Source of the DNA: Bacteroidales bacterium UBA3143
GTDB taxonomy: Bacteria; Bacteroidota; Bacteroidia; Bacteroidales; Dysgonomonadaceae
Assembly: GCA_002364735.1 (NCBI GenBank)
Contig: DEZB01000001.1
Span: 62,001 to 126,000 of the forward strand
Direction: 5' to 3'
DNA length: 64,000 nt
The notes beneath the pieces are model-generated. The model was not told the origin of the DNA. It saw only the letters and a program-made list of their open reading frames with translations, and did no database searches. The translations under genes and the position numbers were made by a program. Shown here in pieces: positions 9,141 through 17,770 of this stretch (position 1 is its first letter; each line of letters opens with the position of its first letter).

Positions 9141-10268
9141 ATGAAACATCTATTTTTAAGTATTGCTCTTTTTATATTCATAGGTTTTTCCTCTACAGCA
9201 CAAGATGAAAAAGCATCTTTTACTAACAAAAATCCTCATCAAGTATTAACCCTTAAGGAAAACAGTTTCTTTAAGGAACAACCTAAAAACATCATTCTTC
9301 TGATAGGTGATGGTATGGGTGTTGCCCAAGTGTTTTCTGCTGTATCAGCCAATGGAGGAGTGTTGAATATGACTCAGATGCCTTTTACTGGTTTTAGTAA
9401 AACGCAAAGCGCAGACGCTTACATTACAGACTCTGCAGCAGGTGGAACAGCACTTTCATCGGGTCAGCGCACATATAATGGAGCTTTGGCTGTAGATACA
9501 GATACTTTGGATATACCCACTATTTTAGAGATCAGCAAATCTAAAGGATATGCTACGGGGTTAGTATCTTCGTCATCCATTACTCACGCCACACCTGCTT
9601 CATTCATTGCCCATCAACCCTCAAGAAATATGCAAGAAGAGATTGCCGCCGATTTCATTGGATCAGACATTGACATCTTTATTGGCGGAGGTCGCAAATT
9701 CTTTGCAAAACGTAAAGATGGACGCAATTTGTTAGACGAACTGAAAAAAGAAAATTATCAAGTTTTTAATTCTTTAGCTGATGCTGCATCTATTAATACA
9801 GGTAAACTTGCCATTTTAACGGCGGAGAACCATAACGAACCCTATCCCGATAGAGGCGAGATGCTACCAGAAGCAACAGAAAAAGCAATTAATGTGCTTA
9901 AGAATAATGATAAAGGCTTCTTCTTAATGGTGGAAGGCTCAATGATAGATTGGGGTGGACACGACAACAATACGGCTTATGTGGTGCAAGAAACACTCGA
10001 TTTTGACCGTGCTATTGCCAAAGCTTTAGAGTTTGCATCGTCCAACAATGAAACCTTGGTAGTGATTACTGCTGACCATGAAACAGGAGGTATGACATTA
10101 ACGGGTGGAGATTTTGACAAAAACGAAGTATCTGGCAAATTCACCACAGGAGGACACACATCAGTAATGGTGCCCGTTTTCGCTTATGGTGCGGGCGCAG
10201 ATAAGTTTACTGGAACATACAAAAACACAGAGGTCTTTCATAAGATGATAGAAGCGTTTGGTTTCTAA
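9141..10268 (+). CDS. Secreted alkaline phosphatase
   Basis: A 375-aa phosphomonoesterase. A signal peptide (about residues 1-20, ending STAQ) sends it to the periplasm or beyond. Residues 51-61 (IILLIGDGMGV) carry the metal-binding Asp57. TDSAAGGTALSSG holds the Ser nucleophile at position 98. HATPASFIAHQ and TADHETGG give the remaining zinc and magnesium ligands, and GGHTSV near the C-terminus the last His. Shorter than E. coli PhoA but normal for the compact Bacteroidota type. Single-gene unit with its own terminator. No Pho box was looked for with confidence. Confidence 0.93.
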   Translation: MKHLFLSIALFIFIGFSSTAQDEKASFTNKNPHQVLTLKENSFFKEQPKNIILLIGDGMGVAQVFSAVSANGGVLNMTQMPFTGFSKTQSADAYITDSAAGGTALSSGQRTYNGALAVDTDTLDIPTILEISKSKGYATGLVSSSSITHATPASFIAHQPSRNMQEEIAADFIGSDIDIFIGGGRKFFAKRKDGRNLLDELKKENYQVFNSLADAASINTGKLAILTAENHNEPYPDRGEMLPEATEKAINVLKNNDKGFFLMVEGSMIDWGGHDNNTAYVVQETLDFDRAIAKALEFASSNNETLVVITADHETGGMTLTGGDFDKNEVSGKFTTGGHTSVMVPVFAYGAGADKFTGTYKNTEVFHKMIEAFGF

Positions 10269-10295
10269 ACAGGAATAACTATTTATACTTGGCTA

Positions 10296-10332
10296 AGCCA
10301 GAACTCCTACTCGTGAAGTTCTGGCTTTTTTA
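10296..10332 (+). terminator. Rho-independent terminator
   Basis: Perfect 10-bp stem AGCCAGAACT (10296-10305) / AGTTCTGGCT (10317-10326) followed by a T-rich tract, 28 nt past the alkaline phosphatase stop. Confidence 0.88.
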
Positions 10333-10378
10333 TTTTTTAAATCACAATCTCACTATTAGAATAGATAATCTATCAATA

Positions 10379-10412
10379 TATGTTCGTCCAATCTACCGCG
10401 GTAAAAATGTTT
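10379..10412 (-). repeat. Fragment of the dispersed CCGCGG-palindrome element
   Basis: The stretch CGTCCAATcTACCGCGGT matches, in reverse complement, the region around 28341-28360 of the full element (one substitution), and is followed by AAAAATGTTTT as at the element's ends. It appears to be a solo end or a decayed copy. Confidence 0.6.
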
Positions 10413-10589
10413 TTTACAAATAAAGTGTTTACTATCTTCTTTCTCTCTTTATTGCATGACAATTGTAGGGATAAAAGAAAAAGGGGAGGAATGAATTGAA
10501 AGGATTGCTCGATTAACATGATTAGACGTACATCTATCAATCATTTGCAGAATTATTCAACAAGCTGTCATTCTCTTTCAATTTTCAAT

Positions 10590-11792
10590 TCAATAAACCC
10601 TTTTAGTTGGTCGTGCATACATTCCCCAACCTAAAGTTAGCCAATGCATGTTGCCCTTTTCAATGCCTTTTCGCCCATCGTATTGCGGCATTGAGAAGGT
10701 ATACCTGAGGTTCAAGAAACCGCTACCATCCATAAACGAAGTTTTTACACCATCATAATGATAGGTGAAGTTAATACCTGTCAGATAGTTTTGAGAAGTG
10801 AAGCTAAGCTTCTTCAGTGCTTTATCTTCCTCAATTTCTTTTGTGCCAGGGCTGAAATTGATCACGCCATACCCAATAAATGGCATAAAACTGAACTTCT
10901 TTATCGCTGCCACCCGATATCCAGCTGTAAGATCAACACCCATCATCATGGCATGCGATCCTTTTAACCATTGTGTTTCATTGTAAGGAAAATCTACCTT
11001 GGTGGAACTGCCACCTGCATTGAAGTTGAGTGTCAGAAACATTTTTTTGTAAGAACCATCCAGAGATAATCTAAAAAGAAAAGCATCTTTGAACTGTTTT
11101 GCCATTTCGCCTTGCATACCAGCATATCCTAATGCTATTTCGCAACCACCGCCCCAGTTGCCACTAACTATTTTGTAACGAATGCTGCGACGAACAATTT
11201 GTTCGAACGCACTATTTGGATGTTTAGTAAGAAATACATCAGCTTTGTCGTTCACCTCGGAATGTACTTCTCGCTCTTTACCAGTGCTGCGACCAAACAA
11301 CAACCAACAAAGATTTAATTCAAGAAAGTCCTTTTCTACTTCTGTTAGCGAGGCATCATCCAAAAAGTGTGTCATCACGCTGTAGGACTCAGCAGACTTC
11401 AATGATATGTTTTCGTACAAATTATCAGTCGAGGCAAGCATGTTGCGCAATCTATCTGGACGAAATTCCGTAATGGTTGTATCAACGGATTGGAGATAGG
11501 ACAATAATTCAGCATACTCCTCGGTCCAATAGAGTATCAGCACGTATTCGGCAGGGAAAAAGACCTCGTTAATGTCGTTGTCCATCTCGTGAACAAGGGC
11601 ATCCTTTATCTCTTTTACTTTATACAAGTCTCCTCTTTCGAGGTTTTCTAACAAATAGTTGCGCCCCTTTGATAAAATTTCGAGTTTAGAGGAAGGTTGC
11701 GCCAAAATCTCTTGACGAATGGAGTCGTTCGTTTGACTTACTGCTGCTGTAAGACACAAAAAGAAAATGAATGAAGTGAGAATTGCTTTCAT
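10590..11792 (-). CDS. Secreted protein with C-terminal beta-rich region, function unknown
   Basis: A 400-aa protein, starting at the ATG 11790-11792 (an in-frame TTG six bases further up is less likely). Signal peptide MKAILTSFIFFLCL..AVSQ. Residues about 20-200 are helical and resemble a tetratricopeptide-like or scaffold region. From about 220 the sequence turns into amphipathic strands (AFLFRLSLDG, KMFLTLNFNAGG, FMPFIGYGVINF, WLTLGWGMYA), suggesting an outer-membrane barrel half. It follows the yfhO-like gene by 21 nt on the same strand, so the two are probably one operon. No family recognised. Confidence 0.7.
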   Translation of the reverse strand: MKAILTSFIFFLCLTAAVSQTNDSIRQEILAQPSSKLEILSKGRNYLLENLERGDLYKVKEIKDALVHEMDNDINEVFFPAEYVLILYWTEEYAELLSYLQSVDTTITEFRPDRLRNMLASTDNLYENISLKSAESYSVMTHFLDDASLTEVEKDFLELNLCWLLFGRSTGKEREVHSEVNDKADVFLTKHPNSAFEQIVRRSIRYKIVSGNWGGGCEIALGYAGMQGEMAKQFKDAFLFRLSLDGSYKKMFLTLNFNAGGSSTKVDFPYNETQWLKGSHAMMMGVDLTAGYRVAAIKKFSFMPFIGYGVINFSPGTKEIEEDKALKKLSFTSQNYLTGINFTYHYDGVKTSFMDGSGFLNLRYTFSMPQYDGRKGIEKGNMHWLTLGWGMYARPTKRVY

Positions 11793-11813
11793 ATTCAACT
11801 ATTCATTTAAGTG

Positions 11814-14324
11814 TTAGTGCATATTTTTCTTTTTTCTGACATTAAAATATATTGCTCCCGCGGCAGTCAACAACATCAACAATATTGCCACATAAGCAAT
11901 GGTGTCTGTCACCTTGATGCTGGTGGGATTGAAGTAAAACTCTACTGTTTTTGTGCCAGCAGGAATGGGCAGAGCGCGCAATGTGTAGTTGGCGCGCAAC
12001 ATTTGGGCAGGTTGCCCATCAATGGTGATTTGCCAACCATCGGGATAGTAGATTTCGGAGAAAACGGCCAACTCATCTTTTTTAGCATCCACTTGGTAGC
12101 GGAGTTTGTTGGCTTCGTAGTCGGTCAATTGTATGGTGGAAAGCGAATCTTGAGGCGTAACGCTCCAATTTTTTAGTAAATCTGCCTCGTCTTCATTGAC
12201 CACAGCAGTGGTGTGAAGGTCAACTTCGCCCAAGGCATCAATTGCTTCGTCGGGCGTGTCCACATACCTCACATTGTCCACAAACCAAGCATTGCCAAAG
12301 GCATGAGGATTCTCAAGAGGTAGGGTTTGACCATCTTGTATGGGCATTATCACCCATTTTGTGTTGAGCATGTTGAGCACATCGAACTCTTTTCCTGAAA
12401 CGGACTCTAAGTTGCCTTGTGTCTCTATAATTTCGTTGGACAAAACACCCATTTCGCGAGCAAGATGCACATCTATGAGGTCTTGATAGCGGCGCAACTT
12501 AGCGGCATGATATCCGCCAATGGTTTTGTGCCAATAGGGTGTGATGCCATCATTGAAAGTGCTGGTGGCAAGGTTCAACACGCGATAATAGAGCGTTGTG
12601 TCTTGAAGAATTGCTTCATCGGTGGGGGTGGCCGTAAATGCTTTTAGGTTTTGAGTGGGCTGCGTAAACATATCATCGTTGAGGTAGCGTTTGTTGACCT
12701 GCCACATATCTACAAGCGATATCAACAGAAGGATAGCAACCAAATATTGCGCCTTGAGTTTGCTCTTGATGAACAACCAAACCATCAATGCACCCGCCAA
12801 TATAAAGGCAACTGTGCGCCATGCATCGGCCCTGAAAATAGCAACGCGCACCTCCTCCAAATTGGTCATAAAGGGCTGAATATGTTCGGCAGGTAGCGAC
12901 TGAATTGCTTGCATTTCGGTAAAGGGGATGAACGAACTAAAAAACATGCGTGGAAGCAGCGAGAAAAGCAACGCAACTCCGGCCGTCAGCCCCACACTGT
13001 AGTAAAGTGGCCGCATATTGTTGCGCAAAAGCTGTGGTTTCTGAATCAATTCTTTCACCGCAAGCGCTGCCAACAGAGGAATGGTAAACTCTGCCACCAC
13101 CAAAATGGACGAAACAGTTCGAAACTTGTTGTACATTGGCACATAGTCGATGAAAAAGTTGGTCAACCCCATAAAATTCTTGCCCCATGACAACATAATG
13201 GATAAAATGGTGGCACCCAGCAGTGCCCACTTCAACGGGCCTTTAACAATGAACAGCCCCAACACAAACAACATCATCACCAGTGCGCCTGCATACACAG
13301 GTCCAGATGTTCCGGGTTGATCGCCCCAATATTGTCCTATTTGCCCATATATTTCTCGGTATTCAGGACTCGCTTTTTTCATTCCCAACTGGTTTTGCGC
13401 CAACGGAACGGAAGCTCCTCCCTTGGTGTTGGGCACCAACAACGTAAATGTCTCGCCAATGCCATAGCTCCAAGCGGTGATGTAGCTGCGCTCGAGGCCT
13501 TCATCGGTTTTATTCTCGGCTCCATGGTGCGAAAGCTCCGATTTTCCACGCATTGTTTCCTTGCTGTACTCGTAGGTGTGATAGAGCGACGAAATATTGG
13601 TGGTGACGCCAATCAAACCAGCTATTACAAGCACGCCGGTGGATTTGGCAAAGACAGCCAACTCCTTCTTTTTGATGGCCTCAACCAAATAGGCAATGGC
13701 AATGGCTATCATCACTATGAGGAAGTAGTAGCTCATTTGAATATGATTGGCAGACAACTGAAACGCCACAAAAATCATCACCAGCAGGGCGCCCAGCCAA
13801 TATTTTCGACGATAAATCAGGATCATGCCCGCAATGGTTGGCGGAATGTATGCCAAGGTGATGAATTTCCAGAGATGCCCCGCGGCAATAATGATGAAAA
13901 AGTAGGATGAAAAGGCCCAAATGATGGCTCCCAAGGCACTAATAAGGTAATTTGCACGCAATGCCCGCATCAGGATGTAGAAACCCAGCATCATTATGAA
14001 CAGCAAATAGACATAATTGGGCAAAAACAGTTGATAGACTTTCTTTGCGGCATCAATTGGTTTGGTCGAATTGTACGTTGGCCCCATTTGATAGGTGGGC
14101 ATGCCGCCAAACATCGAATTAGTCCAACGGGTGCGCTCGCCATCGTGGCGCGCCATGTAGTCGCGCGCTTCCTGACCTTGACCAACGGCGGCCAGCGAGT
14201 CGTGTTGCGATATCACTCGCCCATCCATCACGGCTGACGAAAAGTAAACAAACGAAATGAGTATGAATGCCACCAACACAAGCAAGTCGGGCAGTGCTTT
14301 TTTGAAAACAGGGTTATCTTTCAT
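11814..14324 (-). CDS. YfhO-family polytopic membrane protein
   Basis: An 836-aa protein with a GT-C glycosyltransferase-like layout. It has one N-terminal transmembrane helix, a large loop with the conserved SQHDSLAAVGQGQEARDYM start and FGGMPTYQMG, about a dozen membrane segments to residue ~530, a soluble beta-rich region and a final helix before KKKNMH. The C-terminal YYPDGWQITIDGQPA and LRANYTLRALPIPAG are characteristic of the YfhO family, in which B. subtilis YfhO is linked to lipoteichoic acid glycosylation. In Bacteroidota the acceptor is unknown. First gene of a likely two-gene operon. Base composition here is clearly higher in GC than in its neighbours. Confidence 0.88.
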   Translation of the reverse strand: MKDNPVFKKALPDLLVLVAFILISFVYFSSAVMDGRVISQHDSLAAVGQGQEARDYMARHDGERTRWTNSMFGGMPTYQMGPTYNSTKPIDAAKKVYQLFLPNYVYLLFIMMLGFYILMRALRANYLISALGAIIWAFSSYFFIIIAAGHLWKFITLAYIPPTIAGMILIYRRKYWLGALLVMIFVAFQLSANHIQMSYYFLIVMIAIAIAYLVEAIKKKELAVFAKSTGVLVIAGLIGVTTNISSLYHTYEYSKETMRGKSELSHHGAENKTDEGLERSYITAWSYGIGETFTLLVPNTKGGASVPLAQNQLGMKKASPEYREIYGQIGQYWGDQPGTSGPVYAGALVMMLFVLGLFIVKGPLKWALLGATILSIMLSWGKNFMGLTNFFIDYVPMYNKFRTVSSILVVAEFTIPLLAALAVKELIQKPQLLRNNMRPLYYSVGLTAGVALLFSLLPRMFFSSFIPFTEMQAIQSLPAEHIQPFMTNLEEVRVAIFRADAWRTVAFILAGALMVWLFIKSKLKAQYLVAILLLISLVDMWQVNKRYLNDDMFTQPTQNLKAFTATPTDEAILQDTTLYYRVLNLATSTFNDGITPYWHKTIGGYHAAKLRRYQDLIDVHLAREMGVLSNEIIETQGNLESVSGKEFDVLNMLNTKWVIMPIQDGQTLPLENPHAFGNAWFVDNVRYVDTPDEAIDALGEVDLHTTAVVNEDEADLLKNWSVTPQDSLSTIQLTDYEANKLRYQVDAKKDELAVFSEIYYPDGWQITIDGQPAQMLRANYTLRALPIPAGTKTVEFYFNPTSIKVTDTIAYVAILLMLLTAAGAIYFNVRKKKNMH

Positions 14325-14654
14325 CGAAACAAATTGTTGTTTTTGAGAATAATCATGATTGAATTTCCAAAATTACAAGATTATTCTTTTAAAGCCTTAT
14401 GATATTGGGAGTTTCTTTGGGTGGGTGGACGGATAAATGGGCGTTTAGGTTGGGATAATTATCGATCGGTGCGTGACAAGCAGGGTGAAACTGGAGAAAA
14501 AGTGTGATTTCTCTGCAAAATCATTGCAGATATTCATTCGCAAGCCTCATTGTGCTATAGATTCACTGCTAATTTTGGGCAAAAACCATTGAAATCAACT
14601 CACAATGATGCTTCGCCTTGACAGAAAGAGATGTTTCTTGAGTTAATTAGTGCC

Positions 14655-14974
14655 ATGTCACGTGGCAAAGCATTAATTAAACGTTTAAATAGTCCTGCGT
14701 CACGTGGCATAGCTTTAATTATAAATGCAAATAACCCTATGTCACGTGACATGATAGTAATTATATGTATAATTACACCAATGTCAGCTGACATGGCACT
14801 AATTATAAATACAATTACACCTATGTCACTTGGCATGGCATTAATTATAAGTATAATCACACCAATGTCACTTGGCATGGCATTAATTATAAGTATAAAC
14901 ACACCTATGTCACTTGGCATGGCGTTAATTATAAGTATAAATAGCCCTATGTCACGTGACATGGCATTAATTAT
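14655..14974. repeat. 42-bp tandem repeat array with palindromic cores
   Basis: Eight units begin exactly every 42 nt at 14655, 14697, 14739, 14781, 14823, 14865, 14907 and 14949; the last is partial. Each begins with a 14-bp core of the type ATGTCACGTGACAT and continues with AT-rich sequence around TTAATTATAA. Units 3 and 8 carry that exact palindrome. Unit 4 carries ATGTCAGCTGACAT, also a perfect palindrome. Units 5-7 carry ATGTCACTTGGCAT and are almost identical to one another. Because 42 is a multiple of three, the array is open in one frame on each strand and would encode a 14-residue repeat either way. Confidence 0.9.
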
Positions 14975-15017
14975 CGGCTACATCAGTACATTTTTGCATC
15001 ACAGAGCACAGTTGTAA

Positions 15018-15061
15018 ACAAACAAACCAGCTTTATGACGTGCAAAAGCTGGTTTGTTTGT
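15018..15061. terminator. Long perfect hairpin, probable (bidirectional) terminator
   Basis: A 17-bp perfect stem (arms 15018-15034 and 15045-15061) with a 10-nt loop. There is no strong T-run, though the lower stem is AAAC/GTTT-rich. It lies about 200 nt past the stop of the antitoxin-like gene and next to the tandem array. It could act as a terminator or as part of the repeat cluster. Confidence 0.5.
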
Positions 15062-15113
15062 AAATGTTGTGATGAAATGACTCAAATCCGTGGTCTTTTA
15101 TAAGAACTTTGCT

Positions 15114-15207
15114 GCTCGCGCCGATTTGCAATCGGTGTGTTGCGAAGCAAAAGAGTAAAAAGTTATGTTTCGCTAAAGCGACACACGCATTGCAAATGCG
15201 CGCGAGC
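15114..15207. repeat. REP-like inverted repeat
   Basis: Left arm 15114-15140 and right arm 15181-15207 are 27-nt inverted repeats. They are identical except for two dinucleotides where the left has CG and the right has GC. Each arm holds a smaller near-palindrome, ATTTGCAAT flanked by CG..CG or GC..GC. The 40-nt centre holds GCGAAGCAA and TTTCGCTAAAGCGA. The layout of paired GC-rich small palindromes in an AT-rich intergenic region resembles REP/BIME sequences mobilised by REP-associated transposases. No such transposase is in the window. Confidence 0.7.
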
Positions 15208-15242
15208 GAATTCCTACACGGACTTGTGATGATACTATGAGG

Positions 15243-15479
15243 TTATAAGCCATATCTTTCCTTGAGTTCGTTGAAAAAATCCTCTGCGGACATATCAGTA
15301 CTCTCATCCTCCAACAATCGCTCATCCAAAATGGCTTTCATTTCATCAGTTAGCTCATCATCGCAATCGGTTTCTTCCACAGTGATGGTGATTGACTTTG
15401 ATTTGAACGTCGCTTTTATTGAATCAAGCAAGTCGGCATTTACATCTTGCGCCGATTCTAAATGATAAGTGGTGTACAT
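15243..15479 (-). CDS. Antitoxin-like small protein without adjacent toxin
   Basis: A 78-aa acidic protein starting MYTTYHLESAQDVNADLLDSI. It has a strand-helix pattern (SIKATFKSKSITITVEE) and the C-terminal block AILDERLLEDESTD followed by AEDFFNELKERYGL. This closely resembles small Bacteroidota antitoxins that precede RelE/ParE-type toxins. Here the next 220 nt downstream hold only the REP-like repeat and hairpin, and no toxin frame is visible on either side. It may be a solitary antitoxin left after loss of the toxin, or act in trans. It is upstream-adjacent to metG on the same strand (86-nt gap). Confidence 0.7.
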   Translation of the reverse strand: MYTTYHLESAQDVNADLLDSIKATFKSKSITITVEETDCDDELTDEMKAILDERLLEDESTDMSAEDFFNELKERYGL

Positions 15480-15565
15480 AGTTGCAATTTTTAGGTGGTT
15501 GTGAACTTTTTTACTTTATAAAGATACAATAAATTGATAAAATGGGAATTAATGACGTGACACTC

Positions 15566-17608
15566 TTAATTTATCCCACTTCCTGGCTTCACTTCTGCCG
15601 ATGGTTCAATCAACGACAATGTTCCATCCGCATTTTCGGCCGATAGTATCATCCCTTCGGATAGGATGCCCCGCATTTTGCGAGCACCCAAGTTGGCAAT
15701 GAAGCAAACTTGCTTACCCACCAGCTTTTCTGGCTCGGGGTAAAAGGCAGCAATGCCCGACAAGATGGTGCGTTTGCCAATGCCATCGTCCAACAGGAAG
15801 CGAAGTAGCTTGTCCGTTTTGGGAACCCGTTCGCATTCTAACACGGTTGCCACGCGCATATCCAGCTTGCTGAAGTCATCAAACGATATTTCCTCTTTCA
15901 CAGGTTTCGCCTTATACTCTTTCAGCTCGTTGGCCTGCTTGGTGGCCAATAATTTCTGAACTTGCTGCTCTATGGCTTCGTCTTCTATCTTTTCGAACAG
16001 TAATTCCGATTTGCCCAATGCATGCCCCACAGCCAATAAGTTCATATTGCCCAATTGATCCCACGAAAGGGCGTCAATGTTTAAGAACTGCTTTATTTTG
16101 GCTACCGAGAATGGCAAAAATGGTTCGAACACGATGGCCAAGTTGGCCGTAATCTGCAACGCAATGTTGAGGATGGTTTCCACACGAGGCATATCTGTTT
16201 TGGCTACTCTCCAAGGCTCTGTGTCGGCCAAATATTTGTTTCCGATGCGTGCCAAATTCATGGCATCTTTGAGTGCCTCTCTAAATTTGAAGTTGTCCAA
16301 GTCTCTCTCGATGGTCTCTTTCAAGCTCTTGAAGTTGTTGATCGTCTCTTTGTCGTAGTCGGTTAGCTCATTGCGCTGGGGAACTTTATTGTCGAAGTAC
16401 TTTTGTGTCAAAATCAATGCCCTGTTCACAAAATTTCCCAATATAGCCACCAACTCATTGTTGTTGCGTGCCTGAAAATCTTTCCAAATGAAGTCATTGT
16501 CCTTCGTTTCTGGAGCATTGGCGGTCAACACATAGCGCAATACATCTTGTTTGCCAGGAAAATCCTGCAAATATTCGTGCAACCACACAGCCCAATTACG
16601 CGAGGTAGATATTTTGTCGCCCTCAAGGTTCATAAACTCATTGGCAGGTACATTTTCGGGAAGAATAAAAGAACCTTCGGCTTTAAGCATGGCTGGAAAC
16701 ACAATGCAATGAAACACAATATTGTCTTTTCCTATGAAGTGAATCAATTTTGTATCCTCATCTTTCCACCATTTCTCCCAATCGTCGGGCAATAGCTCTT
16801 TGGTGTTGGAAATATAGCCAATGGGCGCATCAAACCACACGTACAATACTTTACCTTCGCCACTCGCTACAGGCACGGGCACTCCCCAATTCAAATCGCG
16901 ACTCACTGCACGAGGGTGCAAACCCTGATCCAACCACGATTTGCACTGTCCATACACATTGCTGCGCCATTCTTTGTGGTCTTCCAGTATCCATTGGCGC
17001 AACCACTCCTCATGTTTGTCCAAAGGCAAATACCAATGCTTCGTTTTGCGACGAACGGGCACTGCACCGCTCAAAGCTGACTTGGGATTGATAAGATCCG
17101 TTGCGCTGAGCGATGTTCCGCAGCTTTCGCATTGGTCTCCGTATGCTTTATCGTAACCACAATGTGGACAAGTTCCTGTTATGTATCGGTCAGCAAGAAA
17201 TTGTTGTGCCTCTTCGTCGTAATATTGCTCCGTTTCTTGTTCCAAAAACTCACCTTTGTCATAAAGCGTCTGAAAGAAATCAGAAGCCGTTTGTTTGTGA
17301 ATGTCCGATGTGGTGCGCGAATAGATATCGAACGTAATGCCAAACTCTTCAAACGATTTTTTGATTAAATTGTGGTACCGGTCCACTATGTCTTGTGGCG
17401 TAACGCCTTCTTTGCGCGCCGTAATGGTAATGGGGATGCCGTGTTCGTCCGATCCACCTATAAATAGCGCCTCCTCACCTTTCAATCGGAGGTAGCGCGC
17501 ATAAATATCGGCAGGAACATACACACCTGCTAAGTGTCCGATGTGAATTGGCCCATTAGCATAAGGCAGGGCAGAAGTGATGAGTGTGCGTTTAAATTGT
17601 TTTGACAT
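15566..17608 (-). CDS. metG: Methionyl-tRNA synthetase
   Basis: A 680-aa class I synthetase charging tRNA-Met. The HIGH motif is at residues 22-25. A zinc knuckle CPHCGYDKAYGDQCESC lies around 145-165. A KMSKS-equivalent DKISTS is near 335. The anticodon-binding helical domain follows, and a C-terminal EMAPII/OB-fold tRNA-binding domain begins at FSKLDMRVATVLE. This full-length form with fused OB domain is usual for Bacteroidota. Base composition is richer in GC than nearby genes, as expected for a highly expressed core gene. Confidence 0.96.
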   Translation of the reverse strand: MSKQFKRTLITSALPYANGPIHIGHLAGVYVPADIYARYLRLKGEEALFIGGSDEHGIPITITARKEGVTPQDIVDRYHNLIKKSFEEFGITFDIYSRTTSDIHKQTASDFFQTLYDKGEFLEQETEQYYDEEAQQFLADRYITGTCPHCGYDKAYGDQCESCGTSLSATDLINPKSALSGAVPVRRKTKHWYLPLDKHEEWLRQWILEDHKEWRSNVYGQCKSWLDQGLHPRAVSRDLNWGVPVPVASGEGKVLYVWFDAPIGYISNTKELLPDDWEKWWKDEDTKLIHFIGKDNIVFHCIVFPAMLKAEGSFILPENVPANEFMNLEGDKISTSRNWAVWLHEYLQDFPGKQDVLRYVLTANAPETKDNDFIWKDFQARNNNELVAILGNFVNRALILTQKYFDNKVPQRNELTDYDKETINNFKSLKETIERDLDNFKFREALKDAMNLARIGNKYLADTEPWRVAKTDMPRVETILNIALQITANLAIVFEPFLPFSVAKIKQFLNIDALSWDQLGNMNLLAVGHALGKSELLFEKIEDEAIEQQVQKLLATKQANELKEYKAKPVKEEISFDDFSKLDMRVATVLECERVPKTDKLLRFLLDDGIGKRTILSGIAAFYPEPEKLVGKQVCFIANLGARKMRGILSEGMILSAENADGTLSLIEPSAEVKPGSGIN

Positions 17609-17770
17609 AATGTTTGTATGCTGTTTACAGTCTGGTGCGTTTCGTTGCGCACCTAATGAGTTTATTGTTAGATTTTAAAGATGCAAATATACAAAATATG
17701 AAGTTATCGTTATACAAAAGAGCAAACATAACCACCGTTTTTGTTGTTATCACTACAAAAGCATTGAATT

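Larger units (their letters stand above)
10269..10589. other. Intergenic region with a terminator and a repeat fragment
   Basis: Between convergent genes. It holds the phosphatase terminator and a fragment of the CCGCGG-palindrome element (about 10379-10412). The rest, to 10589, shows nothing recognisable. Confidence 0.5.
14325..15242. other. Repeat-rich intergenic region
   Basis: About 900 nt between the yfhO-like gene and the antitoxin-like gene. It contains a 42-bp tandem array (14655-14974), a perfect 17-bp hairpin (15018-15061) and a REP-like inverted repeat (15114-15207), each listed separately. The first 300 nt (14325-14640) show nothing recognisable beyond presumed upstream sequences of yfhO. 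Confidence 0.6.

Noticed and set aside
14655..14974. CRISPR array or parS cluster
   Set aside because: The units are contiguous tandem copies without unique spacers, and the outer bases of the palindromes do not match the parS consensus. The parS idea is kept only as something to test.
14600..15017. Open frames on both strands across the 42-bp array, with 14-residue repeats
   Set aside because: Both strands are open for the same reason: a period divisible by three and stop-free palindromic units. No signal peptide, start context or family supports either, so the segment is listed as a repeat.
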